The position numbers were made by a program, and so were the translations under genes. Positions 1 to 9,088 of a DNA stretch of 64,000 nt are shown in pieces (position 1 is the stretch's first letter; each line of letters starts with the position of its first letter). A model generated the notes under the pieces. The model was given only the letters and a program-made list of their open reading frames with translations. It did no database searches and was not told where the DNA came from. Origin of the DNA: Acetispira formosa (nom. nud.) (lineage in GTDB: Bacteria; Desulfobacterota; Desulfarculia; Adiutricales; Adiutricaceae); assembly GCA_023525915.1 (NCBI GenBank), contig CP026657.1:248001-312000 (forward strand), read 5' to 3'.

Positions 1-200
1 ACGTGATGTTATCCGAAAGTGAATCTGAAGTCAATCTATTATTTATGATTTCTATGACTGCTAGTTTCTGTCGCCACATCAGATAGTTAAGCTGTTTTAT
101 GCATCATCTGTGAATAATGGATAACCTTATGGTTCAGAAATGTTGCCACCCTGGCGCCTTATATTTAAATATCCGCCTGAAAGGATGTGAAATCAAATAA

Positions 201-2591
201 TTATTGTTGGCCTGATTCGACAGGCAGCCACTTCATCAGCATTTCCGCCAATTCGATTTTCCGAATGGGTTTTGAGAGAAAATCATCCATTTTGGAGGCC
301 AGCATCATCTCTCTGGCCCCGGCCACGGCGTTGGCGGTCAGGGCCACTATGGGCACGTTCTCCAGCCACCCGCCCAGTTCCCTGATTTTCTGGGTGGTCT
401 CCAGGCCATTCATATCAGGCATCATATGATCCATGAAAATCAGGTCATAATGATGGGCCTGAACTTTCTCCAGAGCGATGAACCCGCTTTCAGCCGTGTC
501 GCAGGTGATTCCGAAGAGCTTGATTAGACCGGCCGCCACGGTCAGGTTCAGTTCATTGTCGTCAACCAACAGCACCTGACCGGAAACCTTCAGACCTTCA
601 AGGTTTTTAGCCCTGCGCCCCCGGACCTTGTTCTGGTCTCCGGCCTTGAGCGGGATGCGGACGGTGAAAGTGCTGCCGCGGCCGTACACGCTGTCCAGGC
701 TGATGTCGCCGCCCATGAGTTTGGCCAGGTTCATGCTGATGGAAAGCCCCAGTCCGGTGCCCTGGACCCGGCGGTTGTTATGCTCGTCGACCTGCTTGAA
801 TGCCTGAAAAAGAACGTCGAAATCATCAGCCTTAATCCCCCGGCCAGTGTCGGAGATGTCAAAGCGCAGCATATCTTTTTCCACCGATGCGGTCAGGCTC
901 ACCTGACCGCGCTCAGTGAACTTGATGGCGTTTCCCAGCAAATTCATCAGAATCTGGCGGATGCGGACTTCATCCCCATAAAGGCAGACGGGCAGGCCGT
1001 CGCCTTTTATGGTGCTGAATTTAATGTTCTTCTTGCTGGATAACTGCTTGATTAGAGAGGCCACGCTCTCCAGCATGTCATTGAAATCAAAATGGGAATT
1101 GACCAGGTTGAGCTTGCCGGAATCAAGCTTGGATATATCGAGGATATCATTGATGATTACCAGAAGGGCGTCTGATGAATTTTTTATGTTCAGCACATGC
1201 CGGGATTGCTCCTCCGTCAACTGCCCGGCCAGAAGAATATCTGAAATACCCATAATGGCGTTCATGGGAGTTCTGATTTCGTGGCTCATGGTGGCAAAGA
1301 ATCTGGTGCGTTCCTGGGAGGCTTCCTCAGCCTGCTGCTTTTCCATTTCAGCCCGCATGGCGTAAATCTTCAGCTCGTGGTTCTGGCCGAGCTGGGTCAG
1401 CATTTTTTTCACCGCCTCCTGAAGCGCCTCCACTTCACGGCTCACGGATATGTCGCGGTCTATGTCTTCCGAGCAGGCGTCGAGGTTGCCGTCGGCCAAT
1501 GAAGTGGCGTAATCGGTGATGTGCCTGATGGGGGTTACTATTTTGCGGGTGGCCAGAACGGCACCGGCCGTGAGAATCAGAAGGCCGGCCACACCGATAA
1601 CGGCAATGGCCCGGATGATGGCCCACATTTCGCCATAGAGGATGGATATGGGGATATCCACATAGAGATGGAGTTGATTATTCATGCCGGGAGAGACAAT
1701 GGGACCGAAATACACCAGTGATTTTTCACCGAAAAACGGCGAATAAATTTCCTCCAGAAATGAAACTTCATTTTCCAGCACATCAGCCATACGTGCCGCT
1801 TCATCAGCTTGAAAGCCAAGTTCCCTGAAATCCAGCCCCTTTTCTTCGGTCTCGGAGGAGTAGGCGACCATACCGTTTTCCGAGATTAAAAGAATCCGGC
1901 CCTGGCTGGCGGCCTGCATTTCATCGAGAAACCGAAAGGTCCGCGAATAGGTTATATCCATGCCCACAGTGCCAATGATGGTGCCCTCCCGGACAATCGG
2001 GTAGGCGATGGTGGCCAGGTATTCCGCGCCGTTGCCGGTTTCGTAATCCCAGAAACCGCCGTTGTCCTGATAGGGCATACCGGTTTCAAAGGGCGTCAGG
2101 TGCCAATACGACTCTTTGGGGTCGTTCAGTTCCTCATCCGGGGTTGAGTCAAGCTTGTGGATGCTGTATTTATCTCTGAGGAAGGAATGCTCATACCAAT
2201 GCCGGGAGGTGGATGAACTATCGGAAAACGCACCGGGAGGGGTCATTACGCCGTCGGAGAAAACATACCAGGCGCAGCGGATATCGCGATTGGCGTCCAT
2301 CAGGGAGGTCATTATATAATCAACAGTGTGCCGGGCCGCATCGGTATCGCGGGCCGCGACGGCCAGGTTCATGCTGGTGAGGCGGACCTGGGTGGAAGTG
2401 CTGATCAGCGAATCCACAACTTTTTCCGACACATGCCGGGCGGAAAAACCGACGGTTTCGTGGATGCGCTCTTTGCTGTATTTATAAACCACATTGCTTA
2501 CGGTTATGACCGCCAGAATGAATACCACTGCAAAAGGCAAAAGGCTTGAGGTGAGAATGCTTGAAAAGATGGTTGATGTTTTTTTCTTCAT
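201..2591 (-). CDS. Hybrid sensor histidine kinase with Cache-type sensor, HAMP and receiver domains
   Basis: Membrane-bound two-component sensor of 796 aa. An N-terminal membrane helix (about residues 14-36) is followed by a ~290-residue periplasmic region resembling a double Cache ligand-binding domain, a second helix (about 324-347) and a HAMP linker. The kinase core has the H-box SHEIRTP with phospho-acceptor His437, an N-box (MNLLGNAIKF) and G-boxes DTGRGI and GTGLGLS. A C-terminal receiver domain follows, with Asp677/678, phospho-acceptor Asp721 and Lys774, so signal likely passes from His to Asp within the protein. No HPt domain or separate response regulator is adjacent, so the output is unknown. 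It is monocistronic by spacing. The ligand cannot be deduced. Confidence 0.93.
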   Translation of the reverse strand: MKKKTSTIFSSILTSSLLPFAVVFILAVITVSNVVYKYSKERIHETVGFSARHVSEKVVDSLISTSTQVRLTSMNLAVAARDTDAARHTVDYIMTSLMDANRDIRCAWYVFSDGVMTPPGAFSDSSSTSRHWYEHSFLRDKYSIHKLDSTPDEELNDPKESYWHLTPFETGMPYQDNGGFWDYETGNGAEYLATIAYPIVREGTIIGTVGMDITYSRTFRFLDEMQAASQGRILLISENGMVAYSSETEEKGLDFRELGFQADEAARMADVLENEVSFLEEIYSPFFGEKSLVYFGPIVSPGMNNQLHLYVDIPISILYGEMWAIIRAIAVIGVAGLLILTAGAVLATRKIVTPIRHITDYATSLADGNLDACSEDIDRDISVSREVEALQEAVKKMLTQLGQNHELKIYAMRAEMEKQQAEEASQERTRFFATMSHEIRTPMNAIMGISDILLAGQLTEEQSRHVLNIKNSSDALLVIINDILDISKLDSGKLNLVNSHFDFNDMLESVASLIKQLSSKKNIKFSTIKGDGLPVCLYGDEVRIRQILMNLLGNAIKFTERGQVSLTASVEKDMLRFDISDTGRGIKADDFDVLFQAFKQVDEHNNRRVQGTGLGLSISMNLAKLMGGDISLDSVYGRGSTFTVRIPLKAGDQNKVRGRRAKNLEGLKVSGQVLLVDDNELNLTVAAGLIKLFGITCDTAESGFIALEKVQAHHYDLIFMDHMMPDMNGLETTQKIRELGGWLENVPIVALTANAVAGAREMMLASKMDDFLSKPIRKIELAEMLMKWLPVESGQQ

Positions 2592-2908
2592 AAACGCTGA
2601 ATTGAACCGTCAGTGAGTCAGGTTGAGGCGGAATCCACGCCGCCTTGAACGAACGATTGTTTTAATTTGTCAAGCTCCGTTGCGACGCCGAAATAAAAAA
2701 TGTTAACTAACGCTTTCACTAAAGTTCGTTAGGAAACCTTTGTTTGCGGTACATCGAAACGCACTGTCCGCCGCCATTTCAAGACGGTCTGATGGTACGC
2801 CTGTAAAAGAATTTTGACGCAAAAACATGGATTATTGAAGATGTGACGGCTCGAATGATTTGATAAATTTAAATACATTAATAAAGTTTTTTAAAATTTT
2901 AAAAATGA
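2592..2908. other. AT-rich intergenic stretch without a gene
   Basis: This lies between the kinase start and the tRNA operon terminator. It should hold the kinase promoter, but I could not pick a convincing -10/-35 pair. No ORF with a ribosome binding site and no repeat family member is seen. Confidence 0.6.
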
Positions 2909-2941
2909 AAAGGTCAACTGATTAATATTCAATTGACCTTT
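2909..2941 (-). terminator. Rho-independent terminator of the tRNA operon
   Basis: A 13 bp inverted repeat with one mismatch (AAAGGTCAACTGA / TCAATTGACCTTT) and a 7 nt loop starts 9 bases after the tRNA-Leu CCA end. On the minus strand it is followed by T-rich sequence. Confidence 0.8.
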
Positions 2942-2949
2942 CCTAAATC

Positions 2950-3035
2950 TGGTGCCGAAGGGGAGACTCGAACTCCCACGAGCGTTGCCCACCACCCCCT
3001 CAAGATGGCGTGTCTACCAGTTCCACCACTTCGGC
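2950..3035 (-). tRNA. tRNA-Leu (anticodon GAG)
   Basis: An 86 nt class II tRNA. The acceptor stem GCCGAAG pairs with CTTCGGC, followed by an encoded ACCA. It has the long variable arm typical of Leu, a T-loop GTTCGAGTC, and an anticodon stem CCATC/GGTGG with loop TTGAGGG, giving GAG. It lies 37 bp downstream of tRNA-Val on the same strand, probably in one transcript. Confidence 0.95.
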
Positions 3036-3072
3036 ACTTTATTATGAACTCTGAGAGTTCCATATGTTGTTA

Positions 3073-3148
3073 TGGTGGGCGGTAGAGGATTCGAACCTCC
3101 GACTTCCACCGTGTGAGGATGGCACTCTAGCCGCTGAGTTAACCGCCC
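3073..3148 (-). tRNA. tRNA-Val (anticodon CAC)
   Basis: A 76 nt cloverleaf. The acceptor GGGCGGT pairs with ACCGCCC and is followed by an encoded ACCA. The anticodon stem CCATC/GGTGG carries loop CTCACAC, giving CAC, which reads GUG codons. The T-loop is GGTTCGAATCC. Confidence 0.94.
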
Positions 3149-3164
3149 GTTAACGAAAACACAA

Positions 3165-3192
3165 TTTATACTATTGCGCGGAAAAATGCAAG
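3165..3192 (-). promoter_or_regulatory. Probable sigma70 promoter of the tRNA pair
   Basis: On the minus strand CTTGCA, a 16 bp spacer and TATAAA lie just upstream of tRNA-Val, placing the start a few bases before the mature 5' end. Seen as a motif match only. Confidence 0.45.
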
Positions 3193-3371
3193 ACTTATTT
3201 TGTGATTTTTTTTATGGTTTTTTCCCCTCGATATACTCACCGCAGGTGATTGAAAATCGCGGAAATTCGCCTTGAAGGCCGGGAGTCGGGGCTTGTTTTT
3301 GGCCAGGCTCCCACTCCGCTATAAGCCCTGTGGTTGAGGCCGACCAAGCAGCCGATATGAACTCTCTACTT

Positions 3372-4676
3372 TTATTGTAAGCCGGTTGCGTCGTGCGTTT
3401 CCTCCGCCAAACGGTTGCTGATGATAATTTCCACCCGGCGGTTCTTTCGCCGGTTTTCATCAGTGTCATTGGGGGCCACCGGATTGTAAAAGGCCCGGCC
3501 CACCGCCTCCAGGTTTTCCGGGGCCAGGCCGCCTTTTTCCTGAAAATATCTGATGACCGCGCTGGCTCGGGCCGCCGACAGTTCCCAGTTGGAGGGGAAG
3601 AGCCACTGCCATTTTTTAGAAATGGGCTGATCATCGGTGTGGCCGATAACAATTATTTTTTTGTCGCCCAGATTTTTCAGGGCTTCAGAGACGGAATCCA
3701 GAACTTTGGCCCCGTCTTTGGTCAGGGTGGCGCTGCCGGGGGCGAAGAATATTTTATCCATAAAAGTCATGGACAACTGATCCTTTAATTCAGAGATAAC
3801 CAGCTCCTGGCTGCTGACCAGCCCTTTGAGGTCGGTGGAAATTTTATCAAAAGCCTCACGGGCCGATTTTGCTTCAGCATAGGCCGCTTCGCGGTCAGTG
3901 GCCAGGGCGGCCACCTCCTTTTTCATCTGATCCAGGCGCGCCATATCCTCAGTGAACTGGCGGCGCAGGTTTTCCAGCTCCGTCTGGCTGCGGGCCACTT
4001 CTTCTTTCAGCCGGGCCGATTCAGCCAGGGCTTGTTCCTTTTCCTCCAGGCTGGCGTCCGGCGGGCAGTCAGCCGGGGGAGGGCACTCCACCTGCGGGGC
4101 CAAAGGACAGGTCACTGTCATTTGAGGCGGGCACTCCGTTACAACCGGGGCCGCTTCCGCCGCTGGCTCAGGCGGCACAGCCGCCTTATTTTCATCGATG
4201 GCGGCCAGGTGGCGAACGACTTCTGCCTCCAGCTCTTTTATTCTGGCCTCAGCCTGAATCAGATTTTCCCTGTACAGAGCTTCCTGCCTGGTTATTTCTT
4301 CAACTTTCTTTTGAGCGGCAAGCCCGTCGGCCCGCAGTTTATCAGCCTCAGCCCTGACCGTGGCCGAATCGGACCTGGCTTCTGAAAGCTGCCTTTCCGC
4401 TGTCTGAACTGAGCTTTCCAACTGACGGATGCGTGTGCCGGCGGCAGTGGCGGCCGTTTCCATATCCCTGGCGCGGCTGGTGAGCTGATCGATTTCGCGC
4501 TGACGGGCGTCGGCTATATCCTGGAGTCTGGCCGCTTCGTCGGTGGCCAGCCGCCTGGCGTTGGCCAGTTCAGTGGTCAGTTCGCCCGTGCGCCCTTTTT
4601 CCGCGACCAGAAGCCAGATGAAAATCCCAAGGACCAGAGCCCCGATTACAGCGGCGATCAAAGTTCTTATATTCAT
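3372..4676 (-). CDS. OmpA/MotB-like protein with long coiled coil and C-terminal peptidoglycan-binding domain
   Basis: 434 aa. An N-terminal membrane helix (residues 5-24) anchors a long coiled coil (about 28-165). A Pro/Cys-rich linker with four cysteines (182, 190, 198, 204) and a second coiled coil (208-300) follow. An OmpA-type domain (about 305-420) contains the IGHTDDQP loop and the NRRKNRRVEI motif that binds the meso-diaminopimelate of peptidoglycan. It should tether inner membrane to cell wall. This anchored coiled-coil architecture resembles MotB/PomB-like or cell-envelope spacer proteins, but the MotB plug and the membrane Asp are absent. It is the last of three same-strand genes (fabH-like, cinA, this), 34 bp after cinA. 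Confidence 0.85.
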   Translation of the reverse strand: MNIRTLIAAVIGALVLGIFIWLLVAEKGRTGELTTELANARRLATDEAARLQDIADARQREIDQLTSRARDMETAATAAGTRIRQLESSVQTAERQLSEARSDSATVRAEADKLRADGLAAQKKVEEITRQEALYRENLIQAEARIKELEAEVVRHLAAIDENKAAVPPEPAAEAAPVVTECPPQMTVTCPLAPQVECPPPADCPPDASLEEKEQALAESARLKEEVARSQTELENLRRQFTEDMARLDQMKKEVAALATDREAAYAEAKSAREAFDKISTDLKGLVSSQELVISELKDQLSMTFMDKIFFAPGSATLTKDGAKVLDSVSEALKNLGDKKIIVIGHTDDQPISKKWQWLFPSNWELSAARASAVIRYFQEKGGLAPENLEAVGRAFYNPVAPNDTDENRRKNRRVEIIISNRLAEETHDATGLQ

Positions 4677-4710
4677 AAATTATGCCTCCAGCCGTCCGGC
4701 CCGATGCCGG

Positions 4711-5979
4711 TCAGAAATCATTACTATATTGACGCAGCACCTGCCAGAGATGAAAGTTGGCCAGCACGGCCGCCCTCGATAAGGCCCGCCCTCTGGCCCC
4801 GCCCAAGCGAAAATGACTGACAATGGGGCGGCCGTGGTTGAGGGTTTCGCTCTGAACCGCGTTTTCAATTATCAGGGCCGTTTCATCATCGTTGTGGGCC
4901 GGAGCCTCGGTATCCGGCCTGGAAGTGGTAATAAGGCGTATTTCACGGCTTTGTCGCCGGGAAGGATGGCCCTGTTCTTCCATCATATGAACTGAATCAG
5001 GGGCGTAGAGCCGCAGAATTTCCATCACCCCGGACACAGTCGGCTGCCAGGGCAGTTCCTGGGCGCCGCCCCAGTTATTCGGGTCCATAGCCGGGGAGAG
5101 GGCGCCGCTGAGCCGCCCCTGGGTCGCGGCGTCAAGGATGGTCAGGCTCAAGCCCATTTTTCTGATAAGACCGGCCGTCGCCTGCGGCAGCGTGGTATCG
5201 CCGTAACCGAAGATATGGCCGGTCAGCCTTTTTTCCAGCTCCGCCAGGGTCGGGGCCAGGAGCGATTCAATCTCCGCTTCGCTGGAGCCCTTGGCGGCCA
5301 CCACCACCCGGACCATATCCGGGGCGGCCAGGAGGCCCACCGTTGGATTGCGATCCGCCCTCATCAAATCCCCGACCATGCTGTCGACCATGCTTTCGCC
5401 AAGCCCGGCCGTTTTCAATATGATCGTTTTTATCAGGCCGTTTTCCGAAGGGAACTGTTTTTTCAACTGCGGCAGGAACCAGTCCCGGGTCATGTTCTTC
5501 ATTTCCACCGGAACGCCGGGGAGGAAGACCATCAGGTGGTCGTCATCACAGAGGGCAAAACCGGGGGCCGTGCCCCAGGAGTTGGGCACCAAAAGGCTTC
5601 CTTTGGGCAGCCAGGCCTGGCGGAGGTTATTTTCGGTGAGTGTATAGCCGCGGGTGGCAAACTGGGCGCGAAGCTCCTCGGCCAGTTCTTCGTGATACTC
5701 CAGCTCCAGGCCAAAAGCTTCAGCCACGGCCTGGCGGGTTAGGTCGTCCTCAGTCGGCCCGAGGCCGCCGGTAGCCACAATAACGTTGTGATCTTCCCAG
5801 GCCCGTTGAAAGGCTTTGATGATTCTAGGCAGATCGTCGCCGACCGAGGTGTGGCGGACCACCTTTATGCCCGCTGAATTGAGCGCCTCAGAAAGCCAGG
5901 CGCTGTTGGTATCCACCAGCCGCCCCAGCATCATTTCGCTGCCGGTGCTGATTACTTCGCCAAAAATTTCCCGAGCCAT
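4711..5979 (-). CDS. cinA: CinA family protein with degenerate C-terminal domain
   Basis: 422 aa. Residues 1-170 form the MoaB/MogA-like CinA N-terminal domain, with TGSEMMLGRLVDTNS and the molybdopterin-binding-like TGGLGPTEDD (70-79). This domain carries ADP-ribose pyrophosphatase activity in characterised CinA. The C-terminal region (about 260-422) sits where the PncC NMN deamidase domain belongs. The usual ESCTGG active-site signature is replaced by a DAATQGRLSG-like stretch (283-292), and the rest is barely recognisable. I infer that the deamidase half is inactive or repurposed. Spacing of 60 bp after the ketosynthase gene and 34 bp before the OmpA-like gene suggests an operon. Confidence 0.88.
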   Translation of the reverse strand: MAREIFGEVISTGSEMMLGRLVDTNSAWLSEALNSAGIKVVRHTSVGDDLPRIIKAFQRAWEDHNVIVATGGLGPTEDDLTRQAVAEAFGLELEYHEELAEELRAQFATRGYTLTENNLRQAWLPKGSLLVPNSWGTAPGFALCDDDHLMVFLPGVPVEMKNMTRDWFLPQLKKQFPSENGLIKTIILKTAGLGESMVDSMVGDLMRADRNPTVGLLAAPDMVRVVVAAKGSSEAEIESLLAPTLAELEKRLTGHIFGYGDTTLPQATAGLIRKMGLSLTILDAATQGRLSGALSPAMDPNNWGGAQELPWQPTVSGVMEILRLYAPDSVHMMEEQGHPSRRQSREIRLITTSRPDTEAPAHNDDETALIIENAVQSETLNHGRPIVSHFRLGGARGRALSRAAVLANFHLWQVLRQYSNDF

Positions 5980-6039
5980 TTTTCCCTGTCCGATTCAAGA
6001 ATGAATAGGCGGCAGAAGCCGCTGCCGGTAATTTTAGCA

Positions 6040-7068
6040 CTATTGCCAGAAAATCTCCATCATGCTGCAGCACAGACCGGAACCAATGCCCATCAGAGCC
6101 AGCCGGCTGCCGGGCCGCACCAGGCCCCGCTCCAGGGCCACATCCAGGGTAAAGGGCACAGCCACCGGCCCCATGTTGCCATAATCAGGAAATGTTTTAA
6201 CCAGCGCCTCTTCGTTCAGGCCCAATGTTTCGCAGAATTTGCGGGTGTTGGCCGCACTGACCTGATGGCAGATGAGCCGTTCGAAGGATTGGGGAGTCCA
6301 GCCGAATTCCCGGCGGCCGTCCGCAAAGGTTTCTTTGGCCAGGGCCACTCCGGCGTTCATCAGGGCGGTGGAGTCGGTTTCCATGCCGCTCATATCGCCA
6401 CGGCAGAGGTGATTGGAGGCCGCATCGCTCCGGCTGGCCGAAGAGAGCAGCCGTGGCGCGGACGGGTAGTCGTCAGCCCGGCCTAAAATCATGGCCGCGC
6501 CGCCGGAACCTAAGGTCAGGGTGGCGAAATTGCGGAAATAAGTGTTGCGGTCAGCCTCTGGGGCCAGGAGTTTGGTGATGGTCGTCTCCAGAATGGGGGC
6601 GCTGTTTTCACCGGCCACAATCAGGGCGTGGCGGCTGAGGCCGGATTCGATGGACATGGCCGCCAGTTCCATGCCGTCGATGAAGCCCAGGCAGGCGCTG
6701 CCGATATCCAGGCTTTTCACATGCCCGCCCAGCCTGAGACGGCTTTGAACTATCGAGGCTGTGGAGGGTTCAATATGGTCGCGGCAGACGGAGGTGGAAT
6801 AGAGTAGATCGATTTTTTGCCGGTCAAATCCGGTTTTGGCCAAAAGGCTCTCCGCCGCCTGTGCGGCGGACTGGCTGGGCTGAAAGCTGACCGGATAAAG
6901 CCGTCTCTGGATAATGCCGGTCAGGGAGGCCAAGAGGCCCTTGGGCAGTTTCAGGCGGGTCATGGAGGGGGTCAGGTGTTTTTCGATGTCGGCTGAAGTT
7001 GTGATAATGGGGGCTTCATCTCTGGCCAGTCCGACTATGGCCACCTTTTGATATCTGGGAAATGGCAT
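6040..7068 (-). CDS. 3-oxoacyl-ACP synthase III family (FabH/OleA-like) ketosynthase
   Basis: 342 aa thiolase-fold enzyme. The catalytic triad is visible: Cys126 in DIGSACLGF, His268 in ICHQVSAANT and Asn298 in YGNMGP. The C-terminal GSGLCCSM glycine loop is present. FabH starts fatty-acid synthesis by condensing acetyl-CoA with malonyl-ACP; OleA-type relatives join two acyl chains. The sequence is diverged from housekeeping FabH, and no acyl carrier protein or fab gene is adjacent, so the substrate is uncertain. The ATG at 7068 is the first of the frame. It is divergent from pyk across about 165 bp. Confidence 0.82.
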   Translation of the reverse strand: MPFPRYQKVAIVGLARDEAPIITTSADIEKHLTPSMTRLKLPKGLLASLTGIIQRRLYPVSFQPSQSAAQAAESLLAKTGFDRQKIDLLYSTSVCRDHIEPSTASIVQSRLRLGGHVKSLDIGSACLGFIDGMELAAMSIESGLSRHALIVAGENSAPILETTITKLLAPEADRNTYFRNFATLTLGSGGAAMILGRADDYPSAPRLLSSASRSDAASNHLCRGDMSGMETDSTALMNAGVALAKETFADGRREFGWTPQSFERLICHQVSAANTRKFCETLGLNEEALVKTFPDYGNMGPVAVPFTLDVALERGLVRPGSRLALMGIGSGLCCSMMEIFWQ

Positions 7069-7234
7069 GGGCTCTCTTTATTTAGTATATTGTTATTGCG
7101 GCAAATATGGCAATTATATCACTTTTGCCGCCAGTTGTGCTATTATACAAAAAATAAAACGGCCGTGGACCAGCAAATGCCGGCGTCCCCGGCCTGAGTT
7201 TTGAATGCGGACTGACAAAGTCCCTGGAGGATTT

Positions 7235-8662
7235 ATGGAACACAGAAAAACCAAGATAGTGGCCACCATAGGCCCAGCCTCCTCGTCCCCGGAAATTCTT
7301 GGGGCCATGATGGAGGCCGGTCTGAACGTGGCCCGATTGAATTTTTCCCACGGATCGCGTGAGGATCATCAGGCCATGGTTGAGACCATCAGGTCCATAG
7401 GGCGTGAGAAAAACTATGAAATCGGCATATTGCAGGATTTATCCGGCCCTAAAATCCGTCTGGGCAACATTAAGGACAGGATGCTCGATACCGGCTCCAC
7501 CGTGCGGTTGTCTTACGGCACGGAGGAAACCGACGACAGCCTCCCGGTCAACTATCAATATATAGTTGAGGATGTGTCGGTGGGTGAGCAGGTGCTTCTG
7601 TTTGACGGCAAGATTGACCTGAAAGTCACGGCCAAGGATGATGACTACCTCACCTGTCTAGTGGTCAACGGCGGCCCCATCAGCTCTCACAAGGGGGTCA
7701 ATCTGCCGCACAGCGATTTGCGTATACCGGCTTTTACTGAAAAGGACCGTGCTGATCTGACGGTGGGTTTGGAGGCCGGGGTCGATTTCGTGGCCATGAG
7801 TTTTGTGCGAACGGAAAAGGATCTTATCCCGGTTAAGGAGATGATCAAGCGCAGTGGCCGTCCGCCGCTTTTAATTGCCAAGATTGAAAAGCCCCAGGCT
7901 GTGGCCTCAATTGACGCCATATTGGAAGTGGCTGACGGCATTATGGTGGCGCGTGGTGATTTGGGTGTGGAGATGCCTATTGAGGAGGTGCCCGTCACTC
8001 AGAAGATGCTGATCAAGGCGGCCCGCCACCGGGGCAAACTGGTGATCACCGCTACCCAGATGCTGGGTTCGATGGCATTCAACCCTTTGCCGAGCCGGGC
8101 CGAAGTGACGGACGTGGCTAACGCCATTCTTGATGGCACCGATGCGGTGATGCTGTCGGAGGAGACGGCGGTGGGCAAGTATCCTGTTGAAGCGGTGGCC
8201 ATGTTGGACAAGGTTTCGCGGCAGACCGAGCCGATCATGAACAACAAGGCTTTCCTTTTGGAGACGCAGTGTTCATTGCTGAATCCGATTGCCTGTGCCA
8301 TAACCAGGGCGGTGGCTATTCTGGCTGACGACCTCAATTCCAAGGCGATTGTGGCGGCGACGCAGGGAGGTTCGACGGCTCGGATGGTTTCTCATCTGAG
8401 GCAGCCGGTGACGGTTATCGGCCTCACCTCCGATCCGACGACTTACCGTCAGCTTACGTTGTCATGGGGCGTCATCCCGGCCCTGATCCAGCCTTGTGAC
8501 TCAATGGTGCTTCTGGAGCAGTTGGCCAGTGAATGGCTGGTACGCAACAAGATCGCAAACAAAGGCGACAAGGTTTTTCTGACCTGCGGTCTGCCGCTTC
8601 AGACTGCTGGCACCACCAACCTTATCAAACTGCTTGACATAGGGGAATCATCCGGGGAATAA
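7235..8662 (+). CDS. pyk: Pyruvate kinase
   Basis: 475 aa. Converts phosphoenolpyruvate and ADP to pyruvate and ATP. Motifs in order: KIVATIGPAS at the N-terminus, RLNFSHG, the beta-barrel B domain, the catalytic-lysine segment LIAKIEKPQAV, the metal site MVARGDLGVE and the ITATQML helix followed by DAVMLSEETA. The C-terminal regulatory domain is complete. I chose the ATG at 7235 because CTGGAGG lies 4 nt upstream and MEHRKTKIV matches the family start; an upstream in-frame ATG at 7205 has no ribosome binding site. The stop is 20 bp before the left half of a foldback repeat. Confidence 0.96.
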   Translation: MEHRKTKIVATIGPASSSPEILGAMMEAGLNVARLNFSHGSREDHQAMVETIRSIGREKNYEIGILQDLSGPKIRLGNIKDRMLDTGSTVRLSYGTEETDDSLPVNYQYIVEDVSVGEQVLLFDGKIDLKVTAKDDDYLTCLVVNGGPISSHKGVNLPHSDLRIPAFTEKDRADLTVGLEAGVDFVAMSFVRTEKDLIPVKEMIKRSGRPPLLIAKIEKPQAVASIDAILEVADGIMVARGDLGVEMPIEEVPVTQKMLIKAARHRGKLVITATQMLGSMAFNPLPSRAEVTDVANAILDGTDAVMLSEETAVGKYPVEAVAMLDKVSRQTEPIMNNKAFLLETQCSLLNPIACAITRAVAILADDLNSKAIVAATQGGSTARMVSHLRQPVTVIGLTSDPTTYRQLTLSWGVIPALIQPCDSMVLLEQLASEWLVRNKIANKGDKVFLTCGLPLQTAGTTNLIKLLDIGESSGE

Positions 8663-8681
8663 ACCTATAGTCAAAGAGTAA

Positions 8682-8896
8682 GGAAGTGCGGCCTACGGCC
8701 GCGCGATAAAGGACTTGGCCCGAAGGGCCAACCAAAGGGTTCCACCCTCTGGACTCCGGCTGGGGGAGGGCCCACGCGGGCCCTACCCCAGACCCCACCC
8801 GCGCCAAGGGGCAAGCCCCTTGGAACCCCAATAGGTCAGGGTCAGCTTCAACTTTCTTCTTCCCGCATCGCCGCAACTCGCTTCGCAAGCTCAGTG
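8682..8896. repeat. Left arm of an ~830 bp foldback element (split copy, part 1)
   Basis: This 215 bp matches the left arms at 32828 and 55261, including the series of small hairpins around GGCCTACGGCC, TTGGCCCGAAGGGCCAA, GGGCCCACGCGGGCCC and CCAAGGGGCAAGCCCCTTGG. The match stops abruptly at CTCAG, exactly where the copy at 15351 begins. Together the two parts make a full-length element interrupted by prophage DNA. Confidence 0.85.
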
Positions 8897-9000
8897 TAAG
8901 CCGTCAGGCAACCCTGGAAAATTTTCCAAATAACCTTGGAAAAAAACGTGGGCCTATTTTTGAGTTGGCACAATCAATGCAATAATGTCAAAAAGAATAG

Positions 9001-9037
9001 AATGCGCCGTGAGCTTATTATAGGCTTTCGGCGCATT
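9001..9037 (-). terminator. Terminator downstream of the Dam gene
   Basis: A 9 bp stem AATGCGCCG/CGGCGCATT with a 19 nt loop. On the minus strand it is followed by a T-rich stretch. It lies 52 bp after the Dam stop and closes the phage late operon. Confidence 0.6.
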
Positions 9038-9088
9038 TCATTTCAACTGCTTTTACCTGTGAAAATTCCAAATATTACAGCCTGAATT

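Noticed and set aside
8965..8981. TGGCACAATCAATGCA as a sigma54 promoter
   Set aside because: It has TGC instead of TTGC at the -12 element and no plus-strand gene follows.
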